A DNA stretch of 64,000 nucleotides from Ciona intestinalis. Lineage: Eukaryota > Chordata > Ascidiacea > Phlebobranchia > Cionidae. The stretch covers positions 1,743,008 through 1,807,007 of the forward strand of contig NC_020171.2 of assembly GCF_000224145.3 (NCBI RefSeq). The letters are read 5' to 3'. The notes below the pieces were generated by a model. That model was not told where the DNA came from, did not search any database, and was given only the letters and a program-made list of their open reading frames with translations. Shown here one piece after another: positions 10,701 through 26,692 of this stretch (the stretch's first letter is position 1; the number at the start of each line of letters is the position of its first letter). Both the position numbers and the translations under genes were made by a program.

Positions 10701-11851
10701 ACCCAATACTGCCATCAACAGCCAGAGAAGAACCTGTAACAGTAAACCAGCCAACACCATTTGTTGAGTCCCCAGTTCCTCCCAAGCCAGGAAAACGAGG
10801 CAAGAAACGGTTAAGCTCAAATGAGTCCGTAGTTGTCCCGATGAAGTCAACAAAATTGGAGGAAGATGTAGAAGAGGAAGATGATGACAGCGACTTTTCT
10901 CCACCTTCTAAGAACCAAATGCCACGAGTAGTAATTGCTCGTGTTTCAACTGGCGATTTAGCGAAGTACGCGGTTCGGCCCGCTGATTCAAGCACAGAAG
11001 AAGATTTAGCCAAGCTGCCAACTGAAACTGAGACCCTGAGCATGAACAGGACCCTTTGGATGCATGTGTTTAAGTATTTGAACCATACAGACTTATGTAG
11101 TTGTATGCTAGTATGTAAGGACTTTCTACGCTGGTGTGCTTCACCCAGTTTATGGAAGAGTGTAAATTTAACCGGTAAACAAATCAATTCTTCAACACTG
11201 CAATGCTTGGTACGACGAACCCCAACAAGCATAAACTTCTCCGAGTCTAACATCAGCTACAGGCAGTTGATGTGGTTATTTGAGCGATCTCCTTCTTTAA
11301 GAGAGTTATACCTCATTAGGTGTGCATGGTCTACAGTTGCAGCACTGAATACAGCTGCCTGCCCCCCTTTAAACCTCCTTGATTTATCCTGGGCAGCAGG
11401 GTTTACAGACCCCCATTTAAAACAACTTCTTTCTGCCCCTACAGATGTACGTCCTGGCCAGGAAATCTGCCACACAAGATTAAGATTCTGCCGAGAGCTT
11501 TCAGTTGCCGGTACAGATATAACCGACGTAGGTTTAAAGTTAATTTCTCACTATCTACCACACCTCAAAAGCGTTAATATTAGCTTCTGCTCTGTAACCA
11601 GCGAAGGGTTCGGTTACCTCACTTCTTCCAATTCAAGTATGCCGAAAATTCTTTCTGTTATAATTTCCCAACACTGCCACCTAATGACTGACTGTGCGCT
11701 TCAAAATGCTTCCAAACTCCCCAAGATCTCACAGCTGGACTTCAGAGGCTGCACAGAAGTAACAGAAGAGGCGTGCGAAGATTTTATTGAGAATTTTAAA
11801 CTGAATCTGTTCATGCCAGAACCTCTTTACTTAGTTGCACAAAATACATAA
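7780..11851 (+). CDS. KDM2: KDM2-type JmjC histone H3K36 demethylase / CpG-binding F-box protein
   Basis: Exon 1 is 7780-8008 and exon 2 is 9396-11851, giving 894 residues. KDM2 proteins bind unmethylated CpG islands, remove methyl groups from histone H3 lysine 36 and recruit SCF/Polycomb partners in the nucleus. JmjC region: iron ligands H203 and D205 in [14 protein letters not shown] and H275 in [15 protein letters not shown] zinc finger at about 467-510 ([18 protein letters not shown], then [12 protein letters not shown]). Acidic linker, F-box at about 625-670 ([15 protein letters not shown]) and leucine-rich repeats to the end. Vertebrate KDM2A/B carry a PHD finger directly after CXXC; here the sequence passes from LPSTA to a proline-rich linker and the finger is absent. 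The 5' part of exon 2 also occurs at 8321-8795, cut by a gap; I used the complete copy. AATAAA at 11871. One exon carrying about 2.4 kb of coding sequence is large for this region. Confidence 0.92.
8321..8795 (+). other. Duplicate of KDM2 exon 2 start, truncated by a gap
   Basis: It matches 9396-9870 with only about three base differences, including the 30 or so intron bases before the acceptor. Intron sequence further upstream differs between copies. Most likely two haplotypes placed in series by the assembler; a true exon duplication is the alternative. Confidence 0.85.
8796..8845. other. Assembly gap of 50 N
   Basis: Run of 50 N directly after the truncated exon copy. The size looks like a placeholder rather than a measured length. 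Confidence 0.99.
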
Positions 11852-11870
11852 GTAAAAATCATAATACATA

Positions 11871-11876
11871 AATAAA
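11871..11876 (+). terminator. Poly(A) signal of KDM2
   Basis: AATAAA 20 bases after the stop codon, giving a very short 3' untranslated region. Confidence 0.65.
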
Positions 11877-13452
11877 ATTCATAAGAGCTTATTTGTAACC
11901 TCAAATGCTAATTGCATGAAAGCTCCCTGTTGGGCAATATTTTAGTATTGCCTGTAAACCAGAGTTTTTTTTACACTGCTTATTCAGTTTCATGTTGTAC
12001 GAATTTCTTTATTTCTAAGTCACGTTTTTGTTCCGTTCGAAATAAAACAGCTTTTATTTTGATAACATACGCGAAAATGTCTTCCAACGACGTAGGTTGT
12101 GCGCTAATACAGCGAACAGTAAAGTCCGAAACGATTTAAGAACAATGTATCCTATCAAAACATAGCCTACACATCGTGTAAGATAAGTAATCTAGAAAAG
12201 ACGTGCGTGGTATGAATGAAATTCGGCCGAAATAAACGGTATTTACACGGGTGCATTTTACAGTCTATATCTTAAAACTTGCATAAGAGTCAATTGAAAA
12301 CGCTACTTGCTGGTATGTAGTATAAATCTTAATCAACTGAATATAATATCTGACATGTTATCACAATGTTACATTTACATACTGCCACAACGTAAGATGT
12401 ACATATATACGAGGCTAGAAATCGTGATCTGAAACGTTAAAAACGCCTACTCTTTTGATTAGTTTAACAAATTAATTTAGTTTCACCTATTTCTTATTTA
12501 TGTATTCAATTTGTTTCAGTTTTTGTTATAAAATACTTCTATTTTAAAGTCCAAATACCCAAATAAAATACTTTTGAGGTTTTGAATTTGTACAGCATCT
12601 ATATGACGTCATTTCAAACGATTTTAAAGAGTGTAAAATGTTCAATATCTGATTTTTGCTGTGATATTTTTTCGAATTTCCACAATATTTATGATTTAAA
12701 ACATTCTTAGCATGTGTTGTTTTACAACAACTGTAAATAAACACTTAGTTCGTTGTGGAAAGGTGCAATTTTTTTGTAGGAGTTGAGATTTAAATGTCAA
12801 TCAGACTTATGCAGTTCGGTAATGTATGGTAATTTCCCCTGGTTGAGAATATACTCAAATATTGGTTGTGTGCATGCTTAAACAAGGTAAAGAAATATTT
12901 AATAATACAAATTTAGATTAGTTTTACCGTTTCAAATCTGATTACCATACTATAGAATATTACAAAACCTTCAAAGCAGATTCACTCATAGCTTAGCAGA
13001 ATGAAAATAACACAAATTTTTGATTCCTTTTTTTAAAGTTAGTTTATACAATTTCTTTTCCCGCGTGCTGGTGCAATTAAAGTATAGGCAAAGTCCAAAC
13101 TTATGTAAAATCCTTTAACTTAACTGCAATCATGGTCAAAAAGGCAACAATGTCACGTGACTGGCGCCATTGGTCAACCGCTTTGAGTTCAGAGTATGGT
13201 ATTCTGTTTGCGTTTGGTTATGTAACGCTGTTTTCGAGTACGGCTAACTGTAAAACTCAAACAATATTGTTTGCAGATGCGTATAGTTAAATATTCTTTA
13301 TCTGAGTTCACACACTGCAAGTAAACAGTTTTTGACATAAATTAATAACACGCGGCGAGTCGTACCATACGTCTAATAACCATAATCATGATGCAATTGT
13401 ATTTTTTCTCGTGTATTTATACAGGAATAGAGTCACAATATCGAAAGTAATA
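11877..13452. other. Spacer between KDM2 and TMEM53
   Basis: AT-rich, without repeats of the two main families and without a supported frame. A T-rich stretch ending in TTTATACAG at 13416-13424 is a good 3' splice site 28 bases before the TMEM53 ATG. It could serve a 5' untranslated exon or spliced-leader addition. Confidence 0.5.
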
Positions 13453-14268
13453 ATGATTTTAAGGCAGTTTCATAGATCGCTCTACATGTCTGAACTTAAG
13501 AAACAGACCAGTTTTTCTCAAATGGCAGCCAAAACAACAGTAAAAGAAAGCCAAGTCAAACCAATTGTGATTATTCTGCCTTGGTTAGGTGCAAATGAAA
13601 AAGCTACAGAAAAATATGCCCAACTTTATAGATCTCTTGGATTCAATGTAATAAAAAGAGATTCAAAAATGACGGACTTTTTGTTGCCGAAAAAGGGTTT
13701 TGAAAATAGCAAAAACTTTTTGACTCAGCTGGAACATAATACACAGCCGATTGTTGTCCATTCTATGTCAATTGGTTGTTATTTCTATAGTCTAATGCTG
13801 CTAGCCATGGAAAACGAACCCGAAAAATATGCAAATATTGCTAAAAACATCCAATTCCAAGTATGTGACAGTCCTGTAGTAGGGACAATAAAAGAAATGG
13901 CTTTTGGAGTGTCAAGTATGGTAACAAACAACTCTGCATTGAGAGCACTTATGAAGATGGTAACTTTGGGTTATTTTTTCTTGAGCAAGCCTTTTACTGT
14001 CAAGTATTACGACACAGTACTTGAACTCATCAAATACAGATGCCCAGCAGTGCCTTCTTTACTCATGACCTCAAAAAACGACCCGATGGCATGCCCTGAA
14101 GCTTTTCAGAGCTTTGTAAAAGCCTGGGAAGACAGGGGGTGCAAAGTAGCAACCAAAATCTGGGAAAAATCCGAACATGCGCGCCATTTGCATAACCATC
14201 CAAATGAATACAGAGCATTGATTACAGATCTTTTAAAGGATGGATTTAAAATAGAATCAAAATTGTAA
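13453..14268 (+). CDS. TMEM53: TMEM53 / DUF829 alpha-beta hydrolase-like protein
   Basis: A single coding exon of 271 residues. The family has an alpha/beta-hydrolase fold; vertebrate TMEM53 sits in the nuclear envelope and endoplasmic reticulum. Seen here: the opening strand IVIILPWLGANEKATEKYA, the elbow VVHSMSIGCYFY with the candidate nucleophile near residue 106, the acid in TSKNDPMACPEAF and the histidine in SEHARHLHNHP, all in the expected order. The start used is the first ATG after the acceptor at 13424; a second ATG (MSELKK) lies 11 codons on. AATAAA at 14493 gives a 3' region of about 230 bases. Catalytic activity is not established for the family. It lies about 1 kb upstream of UNG on the same strand. 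Confidence 0.85.
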   Translation: MILRQFHRSLYMSELKKQTSFSQMAAKTTVKESQVKPIVIILPWLGANEKATEKYAQLYRSLGFNVIKRDSKMTDFLLPKKGFENSKNFLTQLEHNTQPIVVHSMSIGCYFYSLMLLAMENEPEKYANIAKNIQFQVCDSPVVGTIKEMAFGVSSMVTNNSALRALMKMVTLGYFFLSKPFTVKYYDTVLELIKYRCPAVPSLLMTSKNDPMACPEAFQSFVKAWEDRGCKVATKIWEKSEHARHLHNHPNEYRALITDLLKDGFKIESKL

Positions 14269-15235
14269 AGACCTAAAAACAAAGAAAAGACATGAAAAAA
14301 AAGAGAAAAAGACAATTTGTAAAGTTCTATAAAATTCAAATCACAAAGAGACATAAATTCTTTTCAGTAAAGTTTTTAAAAAAGATTCCCATTTTTAAAG
14401 GGACATGGAGGCTTTTAAAGTCTAATTCTGTTGCAATATTATGTGGTCATTTATTACTAACGTACTAATAATTCTACTGACTTGTTTTCAATAATAAAAT
14501 TCACTGCACAAGGTTTCAATTCTGTGGGTTTCAATAATTTACATACCAAATGTAGTGCCCTTCTTTTTAGTATTCTTCACTCCAATTTTTCACTAATTTT
14601 CATGCAAGTCTATATATATATATGCTAAATTATACCCCATCAAGTTTCAAGTGTAATTGTTATCTGTATATCTAGAATGTAATTGGTTCAATGTTAAAAC
14701 TGAAAACTGTTTTGTGTATAAAAACAGGCAACTTTTTTTGTCTATACTCAGGGAAAATAGCATAATCATATCATACGTATGGGTGTTTATTTTTCAGGTA
14801 TATATACCATTGAACGCATAATATTGGTACTGTATTTCTGAAACATACAATAACTAATCTTTGTTCGAACATATATCTAGGAAATATGCCATTGCCGTTT
14901 TGTTTTATAATAATTTAAAATATATAATTATATATATATATATGTTGGTAAAGTACAGGTTAAAATATTTTGTGCAATAAGCTAAGCTTTTCTACTGCAA
15001 CGAAATATCGATTTCCCAGAGATCTATCTTTTTTTCACAGTCTTACCCCCAATGTTATAGGCATTCTTATGCAAATACAATCGTATATAATGTAACCCAG
15101 AAAAAAATAAACTGATTTATTATCTTGAAGATAGGAACAAGTGGTGCTAGTATAGATGTACATAGGTGTTTTGTGTGAAATGTAAATCTTTACACATTTT
15201 ACCCTTTGTGGTGCATGTTACTGTGTATGAGAGTA
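14269..15235. other. Spacer between TMEM53 and UNG
   Basis: It contains the TMEM53 poly(A) signal (14493-14498) and a TA run at about 14926-14943. Nothing else was recognised. Confidence 0.5.
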
Positions 15236-17961
15236 ATGCCTTCTCAGAAGAAAATTTCGACCTTTTTTTCGCCGAAAACAACAAACAAACGGAAAACAAC
15301 TACAGTAAGCTGTGCTTGTTTTTTTGACCCAAACTAATATATATATATATATATAAATCATTTTTTTGTTCATTTTCCTATTTACTTTTAATAGCAATGA
15401 TGCTCTTTTAATTCAGTGGTGTATTTAGTGCTTATTACATGTGTTATTGCACTTGAATAAAAGTTATTACTTTTCTACAAAAGTATATAATTTAACTGCT
15501 ATTTTTACTCAATTTCAGACAAATGAAACAAGCAAAAAACTTAAGGCTGACAAGGAAAATATTAATATCACTGAAACTCAAAGGTAATGGGAAAATTTTC
15601 TTGGCATGTTTTTAATTCCAACAACATAAGTTTACTTTAAACTGAGCTTTTTATTTGTATTTTTGCATTATTTTTTGGCTAAAAAGGTAATACCCCATTT
15701 GTTATAAAACACTTTAGTACGTATGATGTTCATTACTTACAACAAAAATTTCATTTAATCCAAGTCTTTTATTTGGTTTTGATTTCTATTTTTTGCAGGA
15801 CAAACACCACAAAACAAGTTTGTTTGGATACACCCAAGAATAAGATGGGACCAAGCTGGAGAATTGCATTGCAAGCAGAACTAACCAAACCTTATTATAT
15901 AAAGGTATACTCGGTGTTAGAGTTGAAGTAGTTGAACCAATATTTATTGATTCTTGTTATCTTTGATATGGTAGTAATCCCCATTATTCATTGATTCTTA
16001 GTTTTACTATAATGCTTTTGCAAACCCTTCAGCAGAAGAGTAATTAATTCCTAGAAGAGTTCGGCTATGCAGACCTCCACTAGAGTTGCGGCACGGCATT
16101 AATCAGTAAACATTAGAACCAAAAAGTCACAGGAAAAGTGCATGTCTAACACCAAAAGTGCGTGTCTAACACCAAAAGTGCGTGTCTAACTATCCCTGCC
16201 TCTCCTGGTTTGCTGCCTATGCATGCATATTACATACAAAATACACATTAGACCATTTGGAAAGCATCCATATTCAAACCAACCTATTCAAGCTGACAAG
16301 GATAATATAGAGGGGTGGGGGAAGATGGAACACCTTTTAATTCAATTTTCTCGTCCAATTTAATAGTAAATAACAAACATTCAAAGAGGCATAAAACCCT
16401 ATTCTCTCTCATACACCATTAAAACACAATGAGTGAGAATATTTGGATATTATGTGCTAAAGGTGTCCCGTCTTCCGCACCCTAATATACTTTAACCTAT
16501 TCTGTTTATAGGTTACCGACTTTGTAAAATCTGAAAGAACAAAACACAAAGTTTACCCTCCAGAACAACAGGTGTTTGCATGGACACAACATTGTAAAAT
16601 TGAAGACATCAAAGTTGTAATACTTGGGCAAGATCCTTACCATGGCCCTGGACAAGCTCATGGTTTATGCTTTAGTGTTCAGGTATAATAATTTCATTTC
16701 TGTTCGTTATGTTTAGGAATTTTTTGCAAGAAGGTAAAACAAGATTTTGAAATCCAAACTTTGCTTTTGAATACCATTAACCTAATACTGTATGACTATT
16801 CTGAGTTGGGAAGGTGTGAGGTCCTGTTGGAGGCCTTGGACTTAGGCAAAATTTGAGTAATTATATTGACCTATTTTAATCTCCAGAAAGGCATACGTAC
16901 TCCACCCAGCTTAAAAAACATGTTCAAAGAACTGGAAAGTGATGTTGAAGGATTCAATACCCCAGACCATGGAGATTTAACAGGGTGGGCTGATCAGGGT
17001 AAGACTTTTCCCCAAAATTTTGATGCACTGGCGTTAAATATGCATTTGTATAAATAAATCTGTTTTAAAACATTACTTTACGCAACATGCGAAATTAAGG
17101 ATAACATCTGTATATGTATCTTTATCTTATGCCATATTATTTACCGAGTATACCCTACTAAAGCATAAACACTAAACAGCAGGGTAAAAACGTTTAGGTG
17201 TCAAAATTCATAGGAGATGTCACTTCTGTTTAAAAAAACTTCTAATATTTGGTATTTTATCCACTCATGACTCATACGATATTCCTTGTTTAAACTTCTG
17301 TTACAAACGCAGGTGTTCTGCTTCTCAATGCTGTGTTAACAGTAAGAGATGGTGAACCTAACTCACATAAGGATAAGGGATGGGAGGAGTTGACAGATTC
17401 TGTCATTTCATGGATCAGCACCAACTTAAACGGGGTTGTGTTTATGCTGTGGGGAAGTTATGCTCACAAGAAGGGAGCAAAAATAGACCAGGTATAACAA
17501 TACATATGTATGACAGTGTGGCAAACTAATTAGTGCGTCTGCTACTAGCCTAGAGTTTGTTGGTTCAAGGCTCGGTGCCACTACTACTGTGGACTAGTGG
17601 TCCGATACCCTAACTAAAACAACAAAAGTAATAACCCTTAGAGTTACACATGTGGTAAGTTGTAAGCGAGCATAAGGTGTCTAAAACAGAACATGAATGC
17701 CGTTGCCGTAATGTAAGGATAAATTAATTACATTCATACAACACCCGTGTTATAACAATTTTCGTTGTCCCGCAATGTGAGGATAAATAGTTACATTCAT
17801 TTATTCAATGTTATTCCTAGCAACGTCACCTTGTGCTGAAAGCTGTCCATCCTTCACCTTTGTCAGCACATAGAGGTTACTTTGGCTGTAAACATTTCTC
17901 TAAAGCGAACAAATATTTAAAAAAACAAGGAAAAAGTGAAATCGAATGGAATGATTTGTAG
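15236..17961 (+). CDS. UNG: Uracil-DNA glycosylase, family 1, nuclear (UNG2-like) form
   Basis: Seven exons: 15236-15304, 15519-15583, 15799-15904, 16512-16682, 16887-16998, 17313-17491, 17821-17961; 280 residues, all junctions in phase. It removes uracil from DNA and starts base excision repair. Exon 1 carries the PCNA-interacting box QKKISTFF at residues 4-11, the counterpart of the UNG2 N-terminus, so this is the nuclear isoform. The water-activating loop [19 protein letters not shown] has D121; the Leu-loop [14 protein letters not shown] has H244; [10 protein letters not shown] and [10 protein letters not shown] are the other family blocks. No separate mitochondrial first exon was found. 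Poly(A) signal AATAAA at 18046, 85 bases after the stop. Intron 3 has a MITE; intron 6 has a SINE whose tail abuts the last acceptor. Confidence 0.95.
15339..15354. repeat. TA microsatellite in UNG intron 1
   Basis: Eight or so TA units; likely length-variable. Confidence 0.8.
16307..16492 (+). mobile_element. MITE copy in UNG intron 3
   Basis: Left end AGGGGTGGGGGAAGATGGAAC, right end AAAGGTGTCCCGTCTTCC. It ends 19 bases before exon 4 and so sits over the expected branch-point area. Confidence 0.8.
16800..16857 (-). repeat. Copy of a third dispersed repeat, UNG intron 4
   Basis: In reverse it reads as the family seen at 42199-42372, with GCCTAAGTCC and AGGACCTCAC. It is short and diverged. 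Confidence 0.4.
17512..17812 (+). mobile_element. Nearly complete composite SINE in UNG intron 6
   Basis: The left part has a tRNA-like head with a B-box-like GGTTCAAGGCT at 17562-17572. It is followed by the family body (GTAAGCGAGCATAAGG to TTACATTCAT) and a second partial body to 17806. The tail ends about 14 bases before the AG of exon 7. Confidence 0.65.
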
Positions 17962-23973
<6,012 letters not shown>

Positions 23974-24259
23974 ACTACAACACACCACTGACTGTTGGCC
24001 ATGCAATAAACATGTTGTCACTTTTGTATAGCTATAACGTGCACCAAACTACGTTATAATTTCCGCTTAATAATATAGCATTAATCGGCCTGCATGGCCT
24101 GCCATACTTAATAGCGTAACTTTACGTATGAGATTTAAATACGTATTAGCGTTCGTATAAGAAGCGCCAGCCTACTTTATTGCGTTGGAATTGCATTGTA
24201 AGTAAAAGACATATAAGCATATGTTTGGTCGCTGGATTTGATATTCACAACTTGTATTA

Positions 24260-24478
24260 GCATTGAATGAAGAATGAACCGATTTATCTTTGCATGGCGG
24301 GGCAACGACGGTCGTTATTCCACGGGTGTTCTGTTTTATATACACCTCTTGCTCGCTTACAAGTTACCACGGATGTAATCTATTTCTCCTCTCGTGGCGG
24401 GCAACGACGGTCGTTTTACCACGAGTGTTCTGTTTCATACACCTCGTGCGCGCTCACGAGTTACCAAGAATATAACTT
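24260..24478 (-). mobile_element. Two SINE bodies in tandem
   Basis: Both read GGCAACGACGGTCGTT, then CACGNGTGTTCTGTTT and CGAGTTACCA-like ends, about 107 bp apart. The equal spacing suggests a tandem duplication rather than two insertions. Confidence 0.75.
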
Positions 24479-24644
24479 TGCATGAGATTTATTTTGAGAC
24501 TTTTGTAATGCATGGCTGTTTATACAACCCATAAGCGACGCCTTGGTTGTAGCAATTTCCGTTTCTTGCCCAAGGACAAATACGTCCACAATATTAGTAT
24601 AGCTAATACTTGATTAATAATGCTTGCGTGTACCGGATTTAGTT

Positions 24645-24958
24645 ATAGTGGTGTGGAAAAAATGGGACACCTTTTTAAGAAGGCTGTACACAGTATCCGG
24701 CATGCGAAGTCGCATGCAAGCCTATTTCAGAGTTTCCGAAATCCGGACAAAACAGACAAAACGGACGAATTCCGGATACTGTGTACAGCAACTTTAATTC
24801 AATTTTCCCGCCCCATTTGGTGGTAAACAAAGAACATTCAAAGAATTATAAAACCGTATCCTCACGACTTCACAGACCGTTGTTAATTGTTTAAAACACG
24901 ATTAGGTTATTTGGACATTATGTGCTAAAGGTGTCGCAAACTACCACGCTGTACTATA
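24645..24958 (+). mobile_element. MITE copy interrupted by another element
   Basis: Left end ATAGTGGTGTGGAAAAAATG. The right part has AACAAAGAACATTCAAAG and GTGCTAAAGGTGTCG. A 114-bp foreign piece splits it after CACCTTTTTAA. The right terminal repeat is diverged. Confidence 0.8.
24679..24792 (+). mobile_element. 114-bp inverted-repeat element nested in the MITE
   Basis: It has near-perfect terminal inverted repeats (GCTGTACACAGTATCCGG and its reverse complement) and an inner palindrome GCATGCGA/TCGCATGC. TTTAA occurs on both sides (24674-24678 and 24793-24797), which looks like a target-site duplication. A TTAA target of the piggyBac kind is an alternative reading. No coding capacity. Confidence 0.8.
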
Positions 24959-26317
24959 CGCGAAACCACGCGCTTCCCTTTATCTCAGTTCTGTGGTCTG
25001 CAGTGTAAACGGGCAACTGCTATGTGTGGTTTGAGCCACGTTTGTAACGGTAGGGTCCTGGCAAACATTAGTTATTAGAGAAATTGAGTAACGCAGGTTT
25101 AGGACCGAGTACGGTGTTTATTTGAAAAACGTATGCGTATTTAATATTTAAAATAGGTTTTATTTACCTATTGGAATACAGTAACGGAGAACATATTATT
25201 TAAAACAGCGAAGAGAAGGGAATTAGCAGCAAAGCGACAGTTCGTTAAACACGCTGTCGGCAACAACTACAGAAGTATAAAAAGTGTCAAATAAGCAATG
25301 CAGTGCATATGCTTTATATACCTTACAATACGCTATAGAGCCAGACACACCGAATCCACTTTTAGTTGTGTTATACGCGACAATGCACACGGAGCTATCA
25401 TCCATCACAAGGAAAGAGATGCGATACCTTTACCGATAGCGCGAAAATAAGCACAGAGTGAAACCACTGTTAAGTTTTATCTATACTGTGCGGCCATATT
25501 AGCTTTTAGCGTAGGAGCATATAGTTATCGGAGCATGTTTTATAAACCTCGTTGTAAGAAACGCGTGCGTAAATAAGCATAGAGCGTATATAGACGCCAT
25601 TAAGGTTCCAAGTTATACTAAGCGGGTATATTAGTTTTAAGAGTGGGCATGCAATAAGATATCTCTAGTGGAGCATGCTAGTCTTTGTAGATTGTTTTAT
25701 AAGCGTGTAAAGAAACGCACAGGATACGGCATCATCACAGTAATAACCACATTTGAGCAAACATTTCTTTAGAAAGGATTACATATAGGAATAGCGCAGT
25801 TCGAGGTACAACATATAGAGAAGAAGTAAACGGAGCTCAAATAAAACGCGCTTTACTCAACTATACGGTAACTTGCTTCATGGTATAAGTTGTATATATT
25901 TTAATAACTGAAAGGTTTATCGCCTATGTATTAGATGAGTTGCACTTATATAACTTAAAGTATAGCTTTATGTAGATTTATTCTCGTAACGGTTTTCGTC
26001 GTATAGTTGTATAACCATTTAATACTGACAGCTAGATATAACGTTTCATTCAGTGAGACAATTCGTTATATGTGTATCCATACGTGACATTCGGTTCTTG
26101 AAATAGTCATTGTTTAGTATTAGCATTGTAGTAGCGAGTTGACAGGCCAATAACGCAATGTGTTTTGAACCGTTAATATTCAAATATGATTGACTAGTGA
26201 ATAAATGCCCGCAGAAAAAGAAGGATATAGCAAAGCTGTTCGGATAACGTAACATAAGAATGCAAGTTCCTTTTTACCAGATGTCACCGGGGAAAGTTTG
26301 TGAATTATTTTACCATA

Positions 26318-26433
26318 TATAGTGAGATAGGGAAAGATGGGACACCTTTTCATTCTATTTTCTTGTCCCGTTTCGCAGTAAACAAAGAGTCTTAAAATTG
26401 TATCCTCACGACTTCCATAGACCGCTGTTCCAG
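26318..26433 (+). mobile_element. Truncated MITE copy
   Basis: The left half is typical (GGGAAAGATGGGACACC, TTCATTCTATTTTC). It breaks off after CATAGACCG. Confidence 0.75.
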
Positions 26434-26692
26434 CTACGCATCGCATAAACGCTGTTGTTAGCATAAGCCTTTCGTAATAAAACAACAGTTTCTATACCTA
26501 AACTGGTTTCGGTTTTCCTGGTGTATATACTAACTTACCAACTAATTAGGTTTCTCATAGGTAAGTATAAGTAAAATATTTCCTAATAAATAAATGCGTC
26601 ATTTTAAACATTCCTTTTAAATGTAAACGTAGTGTTTTAAACAGATATTGCCTAAAACTTGGTGCTTGTTTTAAATTCATAAGCCACACAAA

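Larger units (their letters stand above)
23974..26692. other. Spacer between tektin-1 and the first membrane protein gene
   Basis: It has the tektin poly(A) signal (24005-24010), a SINE pair (24260-24478), a MITE carrying a second element (24645-24958), an imperfect local duplication (about 25498-25570 and 25629-25722) and a truncated MITE (26318-26433). No supported gene. Confidence 0.5.

Noticed and set aside
10456-11253. Minus-strand frame of 265 codons
   Set aside because: It lies fully inside the KDM2 coding exon and shows no domain; a shadow frame.
17512-17600. tRNA gene
   Set aside because: The B-box is present but the cloverleaf does not close, and a SINE body follows; this is the head of a SINE.
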